Counted from the stretch's first letter, positions 26,200 through 35,775 are shown. The stretch is 64,000 nt of DNA from Pseudomonas sp. PDM16 (GCF_014851865.1 NZ_JACVAM010000003.1:62001-126000); one strand, 5' to 3'. The notes: generated by a model not told the origin, from the letters alone. Translations and numbers: made by a program.

Positions 26200-27095
26200 A
26201 CGCACTTCTCCCTAGCCTCAATCACATGAGGCACTTCATCATCGAGCCAGTAGCAACGGTGCGGCTCTACCACCAGAACCTCTTCGAACTTCGCCCCCCC
26301 GCCATCCCAGCCAATATGTGGCTCGATGGCCCACAGCCCGAGCTTGTTGCCGATGTGCTCAGGGGTGAGTGCGGCTGACAGGCCCAGCTTGAGGAAGGCG
26401 AGATTGGTTTCCAGGGAGAACCAGCCGAACGACTTGGTACCGATGCGCAAGTGCTTGCCCTTCTTCTGCTTCACCCGGAAAACACGGTGACCGAGCACGC
26501 AGTGCGGGTATTTGGCGTGAACGTTGTCGTAGCCGGAGGCATGAATGCGCTTGTCGATCTCAGCCCAGATCTCGGCAGCCGTCATCGGGCTGGCGAACAT
26601 CTTCGGGATATCCTCGCGCAGCTGGAGAAGGAACTTCTTCGCGCTATCGAGGCTGGGATTGGGGGTCAGGCAGATGGCGTAGCCCACGTCACCGATGTAG
26701 CCGTCGACTACCGGCGAGACATCCAGGATCGCCACATGGCCGGGCTCCAGCTGGCGGTCGCTGGGGTGGTAGTCGGCGTAGTCCTGGTAACCATCGAAGC
26801 GGGAGTGGTCACCGAACCAGGCGAAGGCTCGATGCAGATAGCGCTCTGTACCATGATCGCGCAGATAGCCTTCCAGAAGATCCGCAGCCTCCTTTTCGGT
26901 CATGCCGACCTTGAGCTGCTTGCCCACGTGAAGCACGGCGTCATACGCCAGGCGCTGGGCCTTCAGGAATCCCTCCATCGCCTCAGGCGGGGGCAGTTGA
27001 TCTGCGCCACCGGCGTACTTCGAAGATACTTTTGACAGCCAACGGTAGAGCCGGTCTACCGGGCCGGTAGGCTTCAGTGAGTAGCCGATGGGCAT
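26196..27095 (-). CDS. M24 family metallopeptidase-like (Xaa-Pro peptidase fold) protein
   Basis: A 299-aa pita-bread-fold protein. Putative metal ligands are all visible: Asp in 'VAILDVSPVVDGYIGDVG' (two Asp), His in 'VLGHRVFRV', Glu in 'WAIEPHIG' and Glu in 'KFEEVLVVE'. It lacks the N-terminal creatinase domain. The 'GHRVFR' context differs from the usual GHGIG of aminopeptidases, so the true substrate may not be a peptide. ATG 27095 is preceded by GGAGGG with 7 nt spacing. It is the first gene of the minus-strand operon M24 - SMP-30-like - DUF1302 - DUF1329, divergent from the AraC gene. Confidence 0.82.
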   Translation of the reverse strand: MPIGYSLKPTGPVDRLYRWLSKVSSKYAGGADQLPPPEAMEGFLKAQRLAYDAVLHVGKQLKVGMTEKEAADLLEGYLRDHGTERYLHRAFAWFGDHSRFDGYQDYADYHPSDRQLEPGHVAILDVSPVVDGYIGDVGYAICLTPNPSLDSAKKFLLQLREDIPKMFASPMTAAEIWAEIDKRIHASGYDNVHAKYPHCVLGHRVFRVKQKKGKHLRIGTKSFGWFSLETNLAFLKLGLSAALTPEHIGNKLGLWAIEPHIGWDGGGAKFEEVLVVEPHRCYWLDDEVPHVIEAREKCV

Positions 27096-27310
27096 TATCG
27101 ATCCCTCCAGGCGAGTGGTGGATCGATTGGTCGAATAGAGCGACCAGCTGAACGCAGACGGCATAGCGCCGATCGCGTGTAGGCGAACTGACTCATATCT
27201 GGACTCGATGTTGTTGTTATGAGCCAGATGCTATGGGGGCTCGCAGTCCCCCAATATTGTCCAACCGCCAATCTAATGGTTGAATTCGGCCAATTACAGA
27301 GAGGCGTGCT
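27096..27310. promoter_or_regulatory. Divergent control region between M24 and AraC genes
   Basis: 215 bp separate the two divergent starts. A GCCAAT hexamer occurs twice in direct orientation (27267-27272 and 27289-27294), 22 bp apart, each with TTG 9-10 bp upstream, an arrangement that could suit an AraC-family dimer on one face of the helix. The evidence is a short repeat only. Confidence 0.35.
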
Positions 27311-28369
27311 ATGCGGCAAGAACCAGGCAGTTCTTCATTCATCTCGGTCACCGAACTGCTCGTCCCAGTCGCATTGCCGGCTCTACTCATGGAGGTTCTG
27401 CTTGAACAGGGACTAAGCGCGGATCAGTTGCTGCAAGGCACGGAGCTCCGGCTGGAGCACTTCAGCCACCCGGCCACAAAACTCAGCTATCGGCAGCTGG
27501 CGGTGATCATCTCGCGGGGATTGGCCCTGAGCGGAAACCCCCGACTGGGGCTGGTCTTCGGTTCTAGAATTCGCCTATCGCATCTTGCTGAGCTCGGTGC
27601 TCTGTATGGTTCTGCACCGACTCTACGGCATGCGTACGAAGTAGGTCTCAAGCACCAGAAGCTCTTGGGTAGTGCCCTTGATATGCGCCTGGTGGAGCGC
27701 CCCAAGCACCTCGCCATTATCGCGTCCAAGCTGGTTCCTCTGGAGGAGCGCTACTACTTCAACCAGGAATCCTGGCTCATGGGTATCGCGAACCAAACCT
27801 CCCTGTCTATGGAACGCTCGGTTACGGAGATGGAGCTGGAAGTCGAGTTCGACTACCCGGCCCCGGATGATCTTCAGCTGTACCACCAACTGTTCGGAAA
27901 AAAAGTTAGATTCGGCCAGGAATACTGCCAAGTCCTGATCCCTCGTGCTCTTCTCGACCAACGTCTGCCAGGCGCCTGCCCAACGGAGTTCAAGATTGCG
28001 ATTCAACGATGCGAAGAAGCCTCCGCCCAGAACAGGGCACCTATCTCGCTTCCAGAACAGATACGCATCCTTCTGCGCAAGGAATTGCATGCCCCGCCTT
28101 CGGTCGAGGAAATAGCTCAGAGACTCAATCTATCGACGCGCACGCTGAACCGGCGGCTCGATGAGCTGGACTGCAACTACCGCCAGTTGCTCAGAGAAGT
28201 CAGGTTCGAAACGGCAGCCCAGTTGCTCCAAGGTACCGCCCTTCCCATCGCGATCATCGCTCAGCGTGCGGGCTTCAACGATGCATCGAACTTCGTGAAG
28301 GCGTTCCGTGAGTGGGCAGGCACTACCCCCAATCGATACCGACAACATATCGAAGACCAGAAAGGCTAG
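27311..28369 (+). CDS. AraC family transcriptional regulator
   Basis: A 352-aa regulator with an N-terminal 'Arabinose_bd'-type sensing domain (about 15-200; 'VALPALLMEVLLEQGLSADQLLQGTEL') as in OruR/ArgR-like proteins, and a C-terminal double helix-turn-helix ('PPSVEEIAQRLNLSTRTLNRRLDELDCNYRQLLREVR' and 'AIIAQRAGFNDASNFVKAFREWAGTTPNRYR'). AGAGAGG lies 6 nt before ATG 27311. It is divergent from the M24/DUF1302 operon, which it most likely activates in response to that pathway's compound. Confidence 0.88.
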   Translation: MRQEPGSSSFISVTELLVPVALPALLMEVLLEQGLSADQLLQGTELRLEHFSHPATKLSYRQLAVIISRGLALSGNPRLGLVFGSRIRLSHLAELGALYGSAPTLRHAYEVGLKHQKLLGSALDMRLVERPKHLAIIASKLVPLEERYYFNQESWLMGIANQTSLSMERSVTEMELEVEFDYPAPDDLQLYHQLFGKKVRFGQEYCQVLIPRALLDQRLPGACPTEFKIAIQRCEEASAQNRAPISLPEQIRILLRKELHAPPSVEEIAQRLNLSTRTLNRRLDELDCNYRQLLREVRFETAAQLLQGTALPIAIIAQRAGFNDASNFVKAFREWAGTTPNRYRQHIEDQKG

Positions 28370-29574
28370 CCGACCTGCGTGTAGCCAAAAGGGTTGTGCT
28401 TGATGTCGCCCAGCTCATAGCCGAAATCGGGGCGCCCTGGATAGGGTTTCAGCACCTCGCCTCCCCCCTCGACGCCGAAAGTCGTCAGGAAGGCGGCCTC
28501 GAAGCGGGCGACGGACTCCCATTGCGCGCCCTCCGAACCCCCTTCGTCCTCATCCAGCACGATGACGAAGTCAGGCAACCCCAGGTGCTGCATGCCGCAG
28601 GTATAGAGCTTGTTTTCGTGGGAGATGGGCTTACGCACGAACATCTTGTACAGCGCCAGCAGCATCGTCTTCCGATCCTGTTGCCCGATGGCATTCACCA
28701 TCTCACCGACAAGAGTTCTCCAGCGTTCGAGGCCATGGGCAAGGCCGGCGGTTTCGATCTTGGCAGCCGTGATCATGCGCTTGTCGATCAGATGGGCCAG
28801 GCAACTGGCGGTGGCCATCGAGATCGAGAGGCGCGTTCGCTCCGAGTAGATGCGTGGGACGATGAAGTAGGCCGTAGCCGTATGCTGCTCGATACCCTCC
28901 CAGTCCTGCTCGGTCATGGAAGGCTCGGTGCGATCCATGCAGATCCGGTAGGAGCGTGGCATGCGATCATCGTGCTCCAGTTCGCTGAACTGCTCGTCCA
29001 GTCGATAGGTGTCGCAGCCCATCGAGGCGGCCAGGGTCTCGAACTCGTCCTTCAGCTCCTTCAGGGAATCCAGGCTACCGAGCACGTTCAGGATCATGTC
29101 GGGTGGCAAATCTGCCTTCAGCTGGGTCAGCTCCTCGTCACGCGTCCGCAGGTAGCTCTCCAGGGCCGACAGCCACTCCAGGCCGGCTTCTTGAATCGCC
29201 ACAGGCTGGTCCGCCAGGGGGAAGGTGTCCAGCTTGTCGCGGCCCTGTTCATCGACCTCGACGGGCTGGAACAGGATCTCACAACCACCAGCAGAGCCTG
29301 CCGCGAGCTTGAAGATGAAGTGACGGTGGTCGGTAAAACCGTTGTCAGGCGCAGGTCCCGTCAGGTTCTCTATGGCGATGCGGAGCAGATCGGGTTCGAA
29401 TTCGACGTACAGCTCCGCCTCGCACCCCTGCTCATCCTCCACACTGATCCAACCATAGTTGTCACCGCCCTCGACGTAACGCAGGAAGTGCTCCTGGACA
29501 TATCCCAGGCTCAACAATGCCTGGATGCGATCATGATCGATGGCAGGCGAAACGAGATTCGGGGCTTGAGACAT
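28366..29574 (-). CDS. Uncharacterised 402-aa protein
   Basis: I do not recognise the family with confidence; the C-terminal half ('TATAYFIVPRIYSERTRLSISMATASCLAHLIDKR', 'YTCGMQHLGLPDFVIVLDEDE') faintly recalls DUF4261-type proteins. No signal peptide or membrane segment is seen, and the protein is acidic. ATG 29574 (MSQAPNLVSPAIDH) is chosen because similarity-like composition starts there; the open frame continues far upstream without coding character. Its stop overlaps the AraC stop tail to tail within CTAG (28366-28369). It appears monocistronic and shows codon use like its neighbours. Confidence 0.6.
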   Translation of the reverse strand: MSQAPNLVSPAIDHDRIQALLSLGYVQEHFLRYVEGGDNYGWISVEDEQGCEAELYVEFEPDLLRIAIENLTGPAPDNGFTDHRHFIFKLAAGSAGGCEILFQPVEVDEQGRDKLDTFPLADQPVAIQEAGLEWLSALESYLRTRDEELTQLKADLPPDMILNVLGSLDSLKELKDEFETLAASMGCDTYRLDEQFSELEHDDRMPRSYRICMDRTEPSMTEQDWEGIEQHTATAYFIVPRIYSERTRLSISMATASCLAHLIDKRMITAAKIETAGLAHGLERWRTLVGEMVNAIGQQDRKTMLLALYKMFVRKPISHENKLYTCGMQHLGLPDFVIVLDEDEGGSEGAQWESVARFEAAFLTTFGVEGGGEVLKPYPGRPDFGYELGDIKHNPFGYTQVG

Positions 29575-29790
29575 GGTGATTCCATCCAGTGGCATTCGGC
29601 TATCGGACATACGTCCGCTCAGGCTCGCCATCCTCCCGCAAAAACATGAAGAAATCCGCGCACTCAAACACCGCCTGAGAGATGAGTGGCGAACGAGATG
29701 AGAAGCCGTCTCCATTCTGACAGTTCTCCGAGAACCACCCACTGTGCATGACGGCACCCGCCCAGGGCCGAGAGGTAGTCGCAGGGCCAT

Positions 29791-29820
29791 AAAAAAGGGC
29801 GGATCGGGCCGCCCAAAACC
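29791..29820 (-). terminator. Rho-independent terminator of the RND efflux operon
   Basis: GGGCGG (29797-29802) and CCGCCC (29809-29814) form a 6-bp GC stem; on the minus strand a run of six T follows. It lies about 60 bp after the outer-membrane factor stop. The remaining sequence up to 29575 shows no gene and must contain the promoter of the 402-aa protein. Confidence 0.75.
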
Positions 29821-29875
29821 AAAGGTCTGAACCTTCGGAGCAAGAACTGGCCCGGGACTTCCCCCAGGCCTCGTC

Positions 29876-31306
29876 TCAGCGGCGCTCGGCCCGCTCGTCA
29901 ACGTCCCAGCCACCGCCCAGGCTGCGAAACAGGTCGACCAGGGCGATCTGTCGCTGGGTAGCGGTTTCGATCAGAGCCGACTCGTTGACGAAGCTGCTGC
30001 GTTGCGCGTCCAGGTAACGCAGATGGCTATCCACACCACCCTCGTAGCGCGCCCGCGCCAGCTTCAGCGTCTCGGTGCTGGTGTCGGCCAGCGCGCGTCG
30101 AGCCGTTTCTTCACGACGCAGGGTGTCGGTCGCGGCCAGCGCATCCGCCACTTCGCGGAAGGCGGTCTGGATGCTGCCCTCGTACTCGGCCACGGCGGCG
30201 TCGCGGCGTACCTCGGCCAGATCCAGGTTGGCGCTGTTACGACCGGCGTCGAAGATCGGCAGCGAGAGGGTCGGCATGAAGCTCCAGGAGCGCGAGCCGC
30301 CCTCGAACAGGCCAGACATCTCGGCACTGGAGCTACCGTAGCTGCCGGTCAGGCTGATGCGTGGGAAGAACGCCGCACGGGCTGCGCCGATGTCGGCATG
30401 ACGAGCCTTCAGACGATGCTCGGCGGCGAGAATATCCGGGCGCCGCTCCAGCAACTCCGACGGCGCCCCGGCCGCGATGTCCTGCAATAGCCGCAGCTCG
30501 CTCCCGGGTGTCGCGGGTATCGCTTCTGCGGCATCCGGCGTACCGAGCAACAGCACCAGCGCGTTGAGCGCCTGCTGCCGCTGCCGCTGATTGACCTCCA
30601 GCTCGGCACGCGACTGCTCGACCAGCCCCAGCGCCTCCTGATAGTCCAGCGCCGTGGCGGTGCCGGCGCGGCGGCGCTGGCTGGTCAGGCCGAGAGAATC
30701 TTCGCGACTGGCCAGCGTCTGACGGGTCAGCTCCAGACGACGCTGGGCGCCGTCATAGGTCAGGTAGGCCTGGCTGACCTCGGCGATCAGTGCGATCTGC
30801 GCACCACGCGCCGCCGCCTCGGTCGCCAGATACTGCTCCAGCGCCGCGTCGGTCAGGCTCTTCACGCGGCCGAACAGGTCCAGCTCGTACTCCGGCAGGG
30901 AGAGCCCCACCTGGTAGCTGCTGGTGACGGCCGACGCGCCGGTACCGGAGAGATCCGCCGGCTGTCTCTGACGATTACCGGTGGCAGACGCGGAGAGCTC
31001 TGGTAGCCGGTCAGCACGCTGGATGCGGTACTGCGCACGCGCCTGCTCGATATCGAGCAAGGTCTGCCGCAGCGACCGGTTGTTGGCCAGCGCTATACCG
31101 ACCAGGCGCTTCAGCTCCGGATCGACGATGAAATGCTGCCAGTCAAGTTCCCGTACGGCCTGCCCTCGAGCACCGGCGCCGCCACTCCAATGCTTGGCCA
31201 CCGGCGCCTCGGGACGCTGATAGGTCGGCGCCAGGGAACAGCCGCCCAGGCTCAGCACGAGCAGCAGCGACGGGATGGCAAGGGCGTGTCTGTGCATGGC
31301 GATCAT
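29876..31306 (-). CDS. RND efflux outer-membrane lipoprotein (OprM/NodT family)
   Basis: A 476-aa TolC-like channel. MHRHALAIPSLLLVLSLGGC is a lipoprotein signal with lipobox LGGC, so the protein is probably acylated like OprM. Two OEP repeats follow: 'LVGIALANNRSLRQTLLDIEQARAQYRIQRADRLPELSASATG' and 'RLKARHADIGAARAAFFPRISLTGSYG'. ATG 31306 overlaps the RND pump stop (ATGA); the open frame extends upstream only as a shadow of the pump gene. Third gene of the complete tripartite operon. Confidence 0.9.
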   Translation of the reverse strand: MIAMHRHALAIPSLLLVLSLGGCSLAPTYQRPEAPVAKHWSGGAGARGQAVRELDWQHFIVDPELKRLVGIALANNRSLRQTLLDIEQARAQYRIQRADRLPELSASATGNRQRQPADLSGTGASAVTSSYQVGLSLPEYELDLFGRVKSLTDAALEQYLATEAAARGAQIALIAEVSQAYLTYDGAQRRLELTRQTLASREDSLGLTSQRRRAGTATALDYQEALGLVEQSRAELEVNQRQRQQALNALVLLLGTPDAAEAIPATPGSELRLLQDIAAGAPSELLERRPDILAAEHRLKARHADIGAARAAFFPRISLTGSYGSSSAEMSGLFEGGSRSWSFMPTLSLPIFDAGRNSANLDLAEVRRDAAVAEYEGSIQTAFREVADALAATDTLRREETARRALADTSTETLKLARARYEGGVDSHLRYLDAQRSSFVNESALIETATQRQIALVDLFRSLGGGWDVDERAERR

Positions 31307-34300
31307 TGCGCGGCCTCGACGGGTTGTGGAGTGGGCGCAGGCTGGCGCTTCAGCAGCGACAGCACCCAGACGAAGAAGATGGGCACGAAGATCACCCCCA
31401 GCAGGGTGGCGCTGAGCATGCCGCCGATCACGCCGGTGCCGATGGCGCGTTGGCTCGCGGCCCCGGCTCCCGTGGCGACCACCAATGGCACCACGCCGAG
31501 GATGAAGGCCATGGAGGTCATGATGATCGGGCGGAAACGCAGGCGCGCCGCCTCGATGGCCGCATCGCGCAACGAATAGCCCTGAGCCCACAGATCCTTG
31601 GCGAACTCGACGATCAGAATGGCGTTCTTCGCGGCCAGGCCGATGATGGTGATCAGTCCGACCTTGAAGTACACATCGTTGGGCAAGCCGACAGCGCTCA
31701 CCGCCAGCACCGCCCCCAGAGCACCGATGGGCACGATCAGCATCACCGTCAGCGGAATGGCCCAGCTCTCGTAGAGCGCCACCAACAACAGGAACACCAC
31801 CAGAATGGCCAGGGCGAACAGCCCAACAGCCTGGCCGCTGGCGACCTTCTCCTGATAGGAAAGACCAGTCCATTCATAGCCGATGCCCTCCGGCAGCTCA
31901 CCGGCGATCCGCTCCAGTTCGGCCATCGCATCCCCGGTGCTGACACCGGGCATGGCATCACCGGCGATCTTGATCGACGGGTAGCCGTTGTAACGGGCGA
32001 TCTGCACCGGCCCCTCCTCCCAGCGGGTGGTGACGAACGAGCTGAGCGGTACCAGAGCGCCGTCGGTATTGGGCACGTAGAGGCGCAGCACGCTCTCCGG
32101 AGTCATACGCGCGCCCTGCTCGGCCTGCACCACCACACGCTGCTGGCGGCCGGCATTGGCGAAGTCGTTGATCACGGCGGAGCCGAAGGCGGTCGACAGC
32201 GTGCTACTGATGCTCTCGAAGCTCACCCCGAGGGTACGGGCCTTCTCCCGGTCGATCACCACACGCAGCTGCGGCGCCTCGGCCAGCCCTTCCATCATGG
32301 CGTAGAGAATCTTCGGGTTGCCGTTGGCCTGGCCCAGCACCTGGTCGCGGACCGCCAGCAACGCCTCACGCCCGAGGCCGGCACGGTCCTGCAGGCGCAA
32401 CGAGAAACCACCGGAGTTGCCCAGGCCGTCGATGGGCGGCGGGGTCACCGCCATAATGTTGCCATCGCTGTTGCCGGCGAAGCGCTCGTTGACCGCCGCC
32501 GTCTCGGCATCGGCCGACTGCGCCGCACTGCGCTCGGACCAGTCCTTGAGCGTGGGGAATGCCAGCGCAGCGTTCTCGCCCATGCCGGAGAAGCTGAAAC
32601 CCATCACCAGGAACGACGACGCCACCGCCTCGCGGGACTGAAGGAATCGCTCGAGTTCACCGCCGGTGACATCGGTGCGTGCACGGGTAGCACCGGGCGG
32701 CAGCTGGACATCGACGATCAGATAGCCCTGATCCTCCACCGGCACGAAAGACTCCGGCAGGCGCAGGTAGCAGAACGCGAGCAGCGCGACGATGCCCAGA
32801 TACACCAGCATGAAGCGACCGGCACGCCGTACCAGCGCGCCGTTGAGCCGGCTGTAGCGCTGGGTCAGGCGGGCAAAGGTGCGGTTGAAGGCGCCGAAGA
32901 AGCCGCCCTTCTCGTGGTGCCCCTCGGGAATCGGCTTGAGCAACGTGGCGCACAGCGCCGGGGTGAAGGTCAGTGCCAGGAAGCCGGAGAACAGGATCGA
33001 CACCGCCAGCGACAGGGAGAATTGCTGATAGATCACGCCCACCGAGCCGGCCATGAAGGCCAGCGGCAGGAACACCGCCGACAGCACCAGGGTGATACCA
33101 ATGATGGCACCGGACACCTGGCCCATCGCCTTGACCGTAGCCGCCGCTGGCGACAGCCCCTCCTCGGCCATGATCCGTTCGACGTTCTCCACCACCACGA
33201 TGGCGTCGTCCACCAGAATGCCGATGGCCAGCACCATGCCGAACATGGTCATCATGTTCACCGAGAAGCCCAGCTGGTACATCACCGTCAGCGTGCCGAG
33301 CAGGCACACCGGCACCACGATGGCCGGGATCAGCGTGTAGCGCACGTTCTGCAGGAACAGGAACATCACCAGGAACACCAGCACCATGGCCTCGACCAGG
33401 GTGTAGATGACCTTCTCGATAGCCACGTCGACGAAGCGCGAGGTGTCGTACGGTACCGAGAACTCCACGTCGTCCGGGAAGTTTGCCGACAGCTCGGTCA
33501 GGCGCTGCTTGACCGCCTCGGCGGTCTGGATGGCGTTGGCACCCGGTGACAGCTGGATGGCCCCGGCCACAGCCGGCTTGCCGTCCAGGCGCGAGGCAAA
33601 GTTGTAGCTCTCGCTGCCGATCTCCAGGCGTGACACGTCGGCCAGCGTCACGGTGGAACCGTCGGCATTGGCGCGTAGCACGATGCGGCCGAACTCCTGC
33701 GGATCGTCCAGGGTGCCCTTCACCGCCAGCGTCGCGGTCAGTTCCTGCTGCACGCTGCCCGGTGCGCTGCCGAAGCTGCCTGCGGGCACCTGCACGTTCT
33801 GGCCACGAATGGCATTGCTCACATCGTCGATGGAGAGACCGAAGCCGACCAGCTTCTGCGGATCGACCCATACGCGCATGGCCGCTTCGGAGGAGAAGAA
33901 CTGCAGCTTGCCGACACCCGACACACGCCGCAGCTCGTTGTTGATGTTGCGCGCGGCGTAGTCGCCCAGGGCCGTGGTATCGCTGCGCTCGGCACCCGCC
34001 TTGTAGCTGAGGGCATAGATCAGCAGGAAGCCCGCACTGGTTTGTTCCGCCTCGATGCCCTGGCTGAGCACCGCCTGCGGCATGCGCGCCTCGGCCTTCT
34101 TCAGGCGGTTCTGCACGTCCACCTGGGCCAGCTCAGGGTTGGTGCCGGGCTGGAAGGTGACCACCACCTCGGCGATACCGTTGGAGTTGCTGGCGGACTC
34201 GAAGTAGAGCAGCCCCTTGGCACCGTTGAGTTCTTCCTCGATCACGCTGGTGACCGAATCCACCAGCACCTGTGCCGAGGCACCGGGATAGGTGGCGGTG

Positions 34301-34434
34301 ACCGTGATTTGCGGCGGCGCCACATTGGGATACTGCGCCACCGGCAGCATCGGGATGACCAGCAGGCCGGCCAGGGAAATGAACAGCGCCACCACCCACG
34401 CGAAGTTGGGGCGCCTGATGAAGAACAGAGACAT
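31303..34434 (-). CDS. RND multidrug efflux pump, HAE-1 family inner-membrane subunit
   Basis: A 1043-aa proton-driven transporter of the AcrB/MexB class, full length for the family. 'SLFFIRRPNFAWVVALFISLAGLLVIPMLPVAQYP' starts TM1, 'GILVDDAIVVVENVERIM' in TM4 carries the two proton-relay Asp residues, and 'GLAAKNAILIVEFAKDL' in TM10 carries the partner Lys. Two large periplasmic loops give the porter and docking domains. It forms a complex with the adaptor upstream and the OprM-like channel downstream. Substrates cannot be told from sequence; a TetR-type repressor is divergently encoded. Confidence 0.93.
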   Translation of the reverse strand: MSLFFIRRPNFAWVVALFISLAGLLVIPMLPVAQYPNVAPPQITVTATYPGASAQVLVDSVTSVIEEELNGAKGLLYFESASNSNGIAEVVVTFQPGTNPELAQVDVQNRLKKAEARMPQAVLSQGIEAEQTSAGFLLIYALSYKAGAERSDTTALGDYAARNINNELRRVSGVGKLQFFSSEAAMRVWVDPQKLVGFGLSIDDVSNAIRGQNVQVPAGSFGSAPGSVQQELTATLAVKGTLDDPQEFGRIVLRANADGSTVTLADVSRLEIGSESYNFASRLDGKPAVAGAIQLSPGANAIQTAEAVKQRLTELSANFPDDVEFSVPYDTSRFVDVAIEKVIYTLVEAMVLVFLVMFLFLQNVRYTLIPAIVVPVCLLGTLTVMYQLGFSVNMMTMFGMVLAIGILVDDAIVVVENVERIMAEEGLSPAAATVKAMGQVSGAIIGITLVLSAVFLPLAFMAGSVGVIYQQFSLSLAVSILFSGFLALTFTPALCATLLKPIPEGHHEKGGFFGAFNRTFARLTQRYSRLNGALVRRAGRFMLVYLGIVALLAFCYLRLPESFVPVEDQGYLIVDVQLPPGATRARTDVTGGELERFLQSREAVASSFLVMGFSFSGMGENAALAFPTLKDWSERSAAQSADAETAAVNERFAGNSDGNIMAVTPPPIDGLGNSGGFSLRLQDRAGLGREALLAVRDQVLGQANGNPKILYAMMEGLAEAPQLRVVIDREKARTLGVSFESISSTLSTAFGSAVINDFANAGRQQRVVVQAEQGARMTPESVLRLYVPNTDGALVPLSSFVTTRWEEGPVQIARYNGYPSIKIAGDAMPGVSTGDAMAELERIAGELPEGIGYEWTGLSYQEKVASGQAVGLFALAILVVFLLLVALYESWAIPLTVMLIVPIGALGAVLAVSAVGLPNDVYFKVGLITIIGLAAKNAILIVEFAKDLWAQGYSLRDAAIEAARLRFRPIIMTSMAFILGVVPLVVATGAGAASQRAIGTGVIGGMLSATLLGVIFVPIFFVWVLSLLKRQPAPTPQPVEAAQ

Positions 34435-34461
34435 GGAAAATTCCTCGCGGCGTTGCCGGCC

Positions 34462-35610
34462 TTACTGGCGGGCCGCCTGTTGCTCCTGGTTGGATCGCAC
34501 CTCGACCTTGGCGCCCGGCTGCAGGCCGGTGATGCCGCCGACGATGACGCGATCACCGCTGGCCAGCCCGTGGCTGATCTGCCAGCGCGAACCCTGCATG
34601 ACCCCGGTACGAATCGGGCGCGCCTCGACGCGATCCTCGGCGCCGATCACCAGCACCTGGGCGGAGCCATCGGCAGAGCGCTGCACCGCACGTTGCGGCA
34701 CCAGGATGGCCTGGGCGTCGCTACCCTGCGACGTGGTCACCCGCACATACATGCCCGGCAGCAGCAGGCCGTCGGCGTTGTCGAACTTGCCGCGCAGGGA
34801 AACCTGGCCGGTCCCCGGATCGACCGAGACATCGGTGAACAGCAGCTCGCCGCCACGCTCGTAATCGGTACCGTCGATGCGGATGCTCAGCGCCTGGCTG
34901 TCGCCCGCGGAAAGTCGACCGCCCTTGAGGGCCTCGCGCAGGCGCAATGCTTCCGCCACCGGCTGGGTGAAATCGGCATAGATCGGGTCGAGCTGCTGGA
35001 TGCGCGCCATGAGCGTGGTGTCGCCCTGCCCCACCAGCGCCCCTTCGGTCACCAGTGCGCGGCCGATACGGCCGGAGATCGGCGCCTTCACCGAGGCATA
35101 ACCCAGGTTCAGGCGCGCGGTTTCCAGGTCGGCCTGTGCCGAGCGTACCGCCGCCTGGGCGCTGCGCATGTCGGCCGTGGCAGTGTCGAAGTCCTGCTGG
35201 CTGACCGCTTCGATCTTCACCAGCGGCTCATAGCGTTTCAGTCGAGCCTGCGTCTCGTATGCCGTGGCTTGCGCTCGCGCCAGCTCACCCTCGGCACGCG
35301 ACACTGCAGCCTTGAGCGGAGCCGGATCGATCTGGAAAAGCAGGTCGCCGACCTTCACATCGGCGCCTTCCTCAAAGCGCTTCTGCATCACGATGCCCGC
35401 CACGCGTGCGCGCACTTCGGCGACCCGCATCGGCTCGATACGCCCCGGCAGCTCGGTGGTCAGCACCAGCGGCTCAGGAGCCACCACCACGACCTCGACG
35501 GGCATCGCCACTTCCTGCTGGGCGCCTTGCTGCTCGCCGCCCTCGCACCCTGCAAGAACGATGGTCACTGCCACCGCACCGATGACTCCCACTGCACGCC
35601 ATACACGCAT
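34462..35610 (-). CDS. RND efflux periplasmic adaptor (membrane fusion protein)
   Basis: A 382-aa AcrA/MexA-type lipoprotein: signal with lipobox VLAGC near residue 22, lipoyl half-motif 'VAEVRARVAGIVMQKRFEEGADVKVGDLLFQID', helical hairpin 'LKAAVSRAEGELARAQA...DMRSAQAAVRSAQADLETARLNL', second lipoyl half 'YASVKAPISGRIGRALVTEGALVGQ' and a beta-barrel region. It links pump and outer-membrane channel. First gene of the operon, 27 bp from the pump gene; the palindrome at 35665-35682 lies 55 bp upstream. Confidence 0.92.
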   Translation of the reverse strand: MRVWRAVGVIGAVAVTIVLAGCEGGEQQGAQQEVAMPVEVVVVAPEPLVLTTELPGRIEPMRVAEVRARVAGIVMQKRFEEGADVKVGDLLFQIDPAPLKAAVSRAEGELARAQATAYETQARLKRYEPLVKIEAVSQQDFDTATADMRSAQAAVRSAQADLETARLNLGYASVKAPISGRIGRALVTEGALVGQGDTTLMARIQQLDPIYADFTQPVAEALRLREALKGGRLSAGDSQALSIRIDGTDYERGGELLFTDVSVDPGTGQVSLRGKFDNADGLLLPGMYVRVTTSQGSDAQAILVPQRAVQRSADGSAQVLVIGAEDRVEARPIRTGVMQGSRWQISHGLASGDRVIVGGITGLQPGAKVEVRSNQEQQAARQ

Positions 35611-35664
35611 GACTCACCCGCACTCTTTTCTGGAAAGGCGCGAATGATCTTTTTTTAACCTTAA

Positions 35665-35699
35665 TGAGTCAATATTGACTCACAAGAGTCTTTTGTGAG
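35665..35699. promoter_or_regulatory. Palindromic operator between the efflux operon and its TetR gene
   Basis: TGAGTCAATATTGACTCA (35665-35682) is a perfect 18-bp palindrome. It overlaps a second inverted repeat, CTCACAA (35679-35685) with TTGTGAG (35693-35699). Both lie in the 165-bp AT-rich divergent region. This is the expected position and size for the TetR repressor's binding site, controlling the pump and probably its own gene. Confidence 0.7.
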
Positions 35700-35775
35700 C
35701 AAATTTGCCAACCCCACTTGAGATGCATGGCTTTTTCTGCAAAATGCGCCAAATCACTTCTGCCTGAGACTTTCA

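Noticed and set aside
31303..33549. A very long plus-strand open frame (about 740 codons) opposite the RND pump gene
   Set aside because: Its product is rich in His, Gln and Arg, typical of the antisense of a GC-rich gene, and has no start signal or recognisable domain.
34042..35658. A 538-codon plus-strand open frame opposite the efflux adaptor
   Set aside because: Antisense of a well-supported gene; no ribosome site, and it crosses the TetR operator region.
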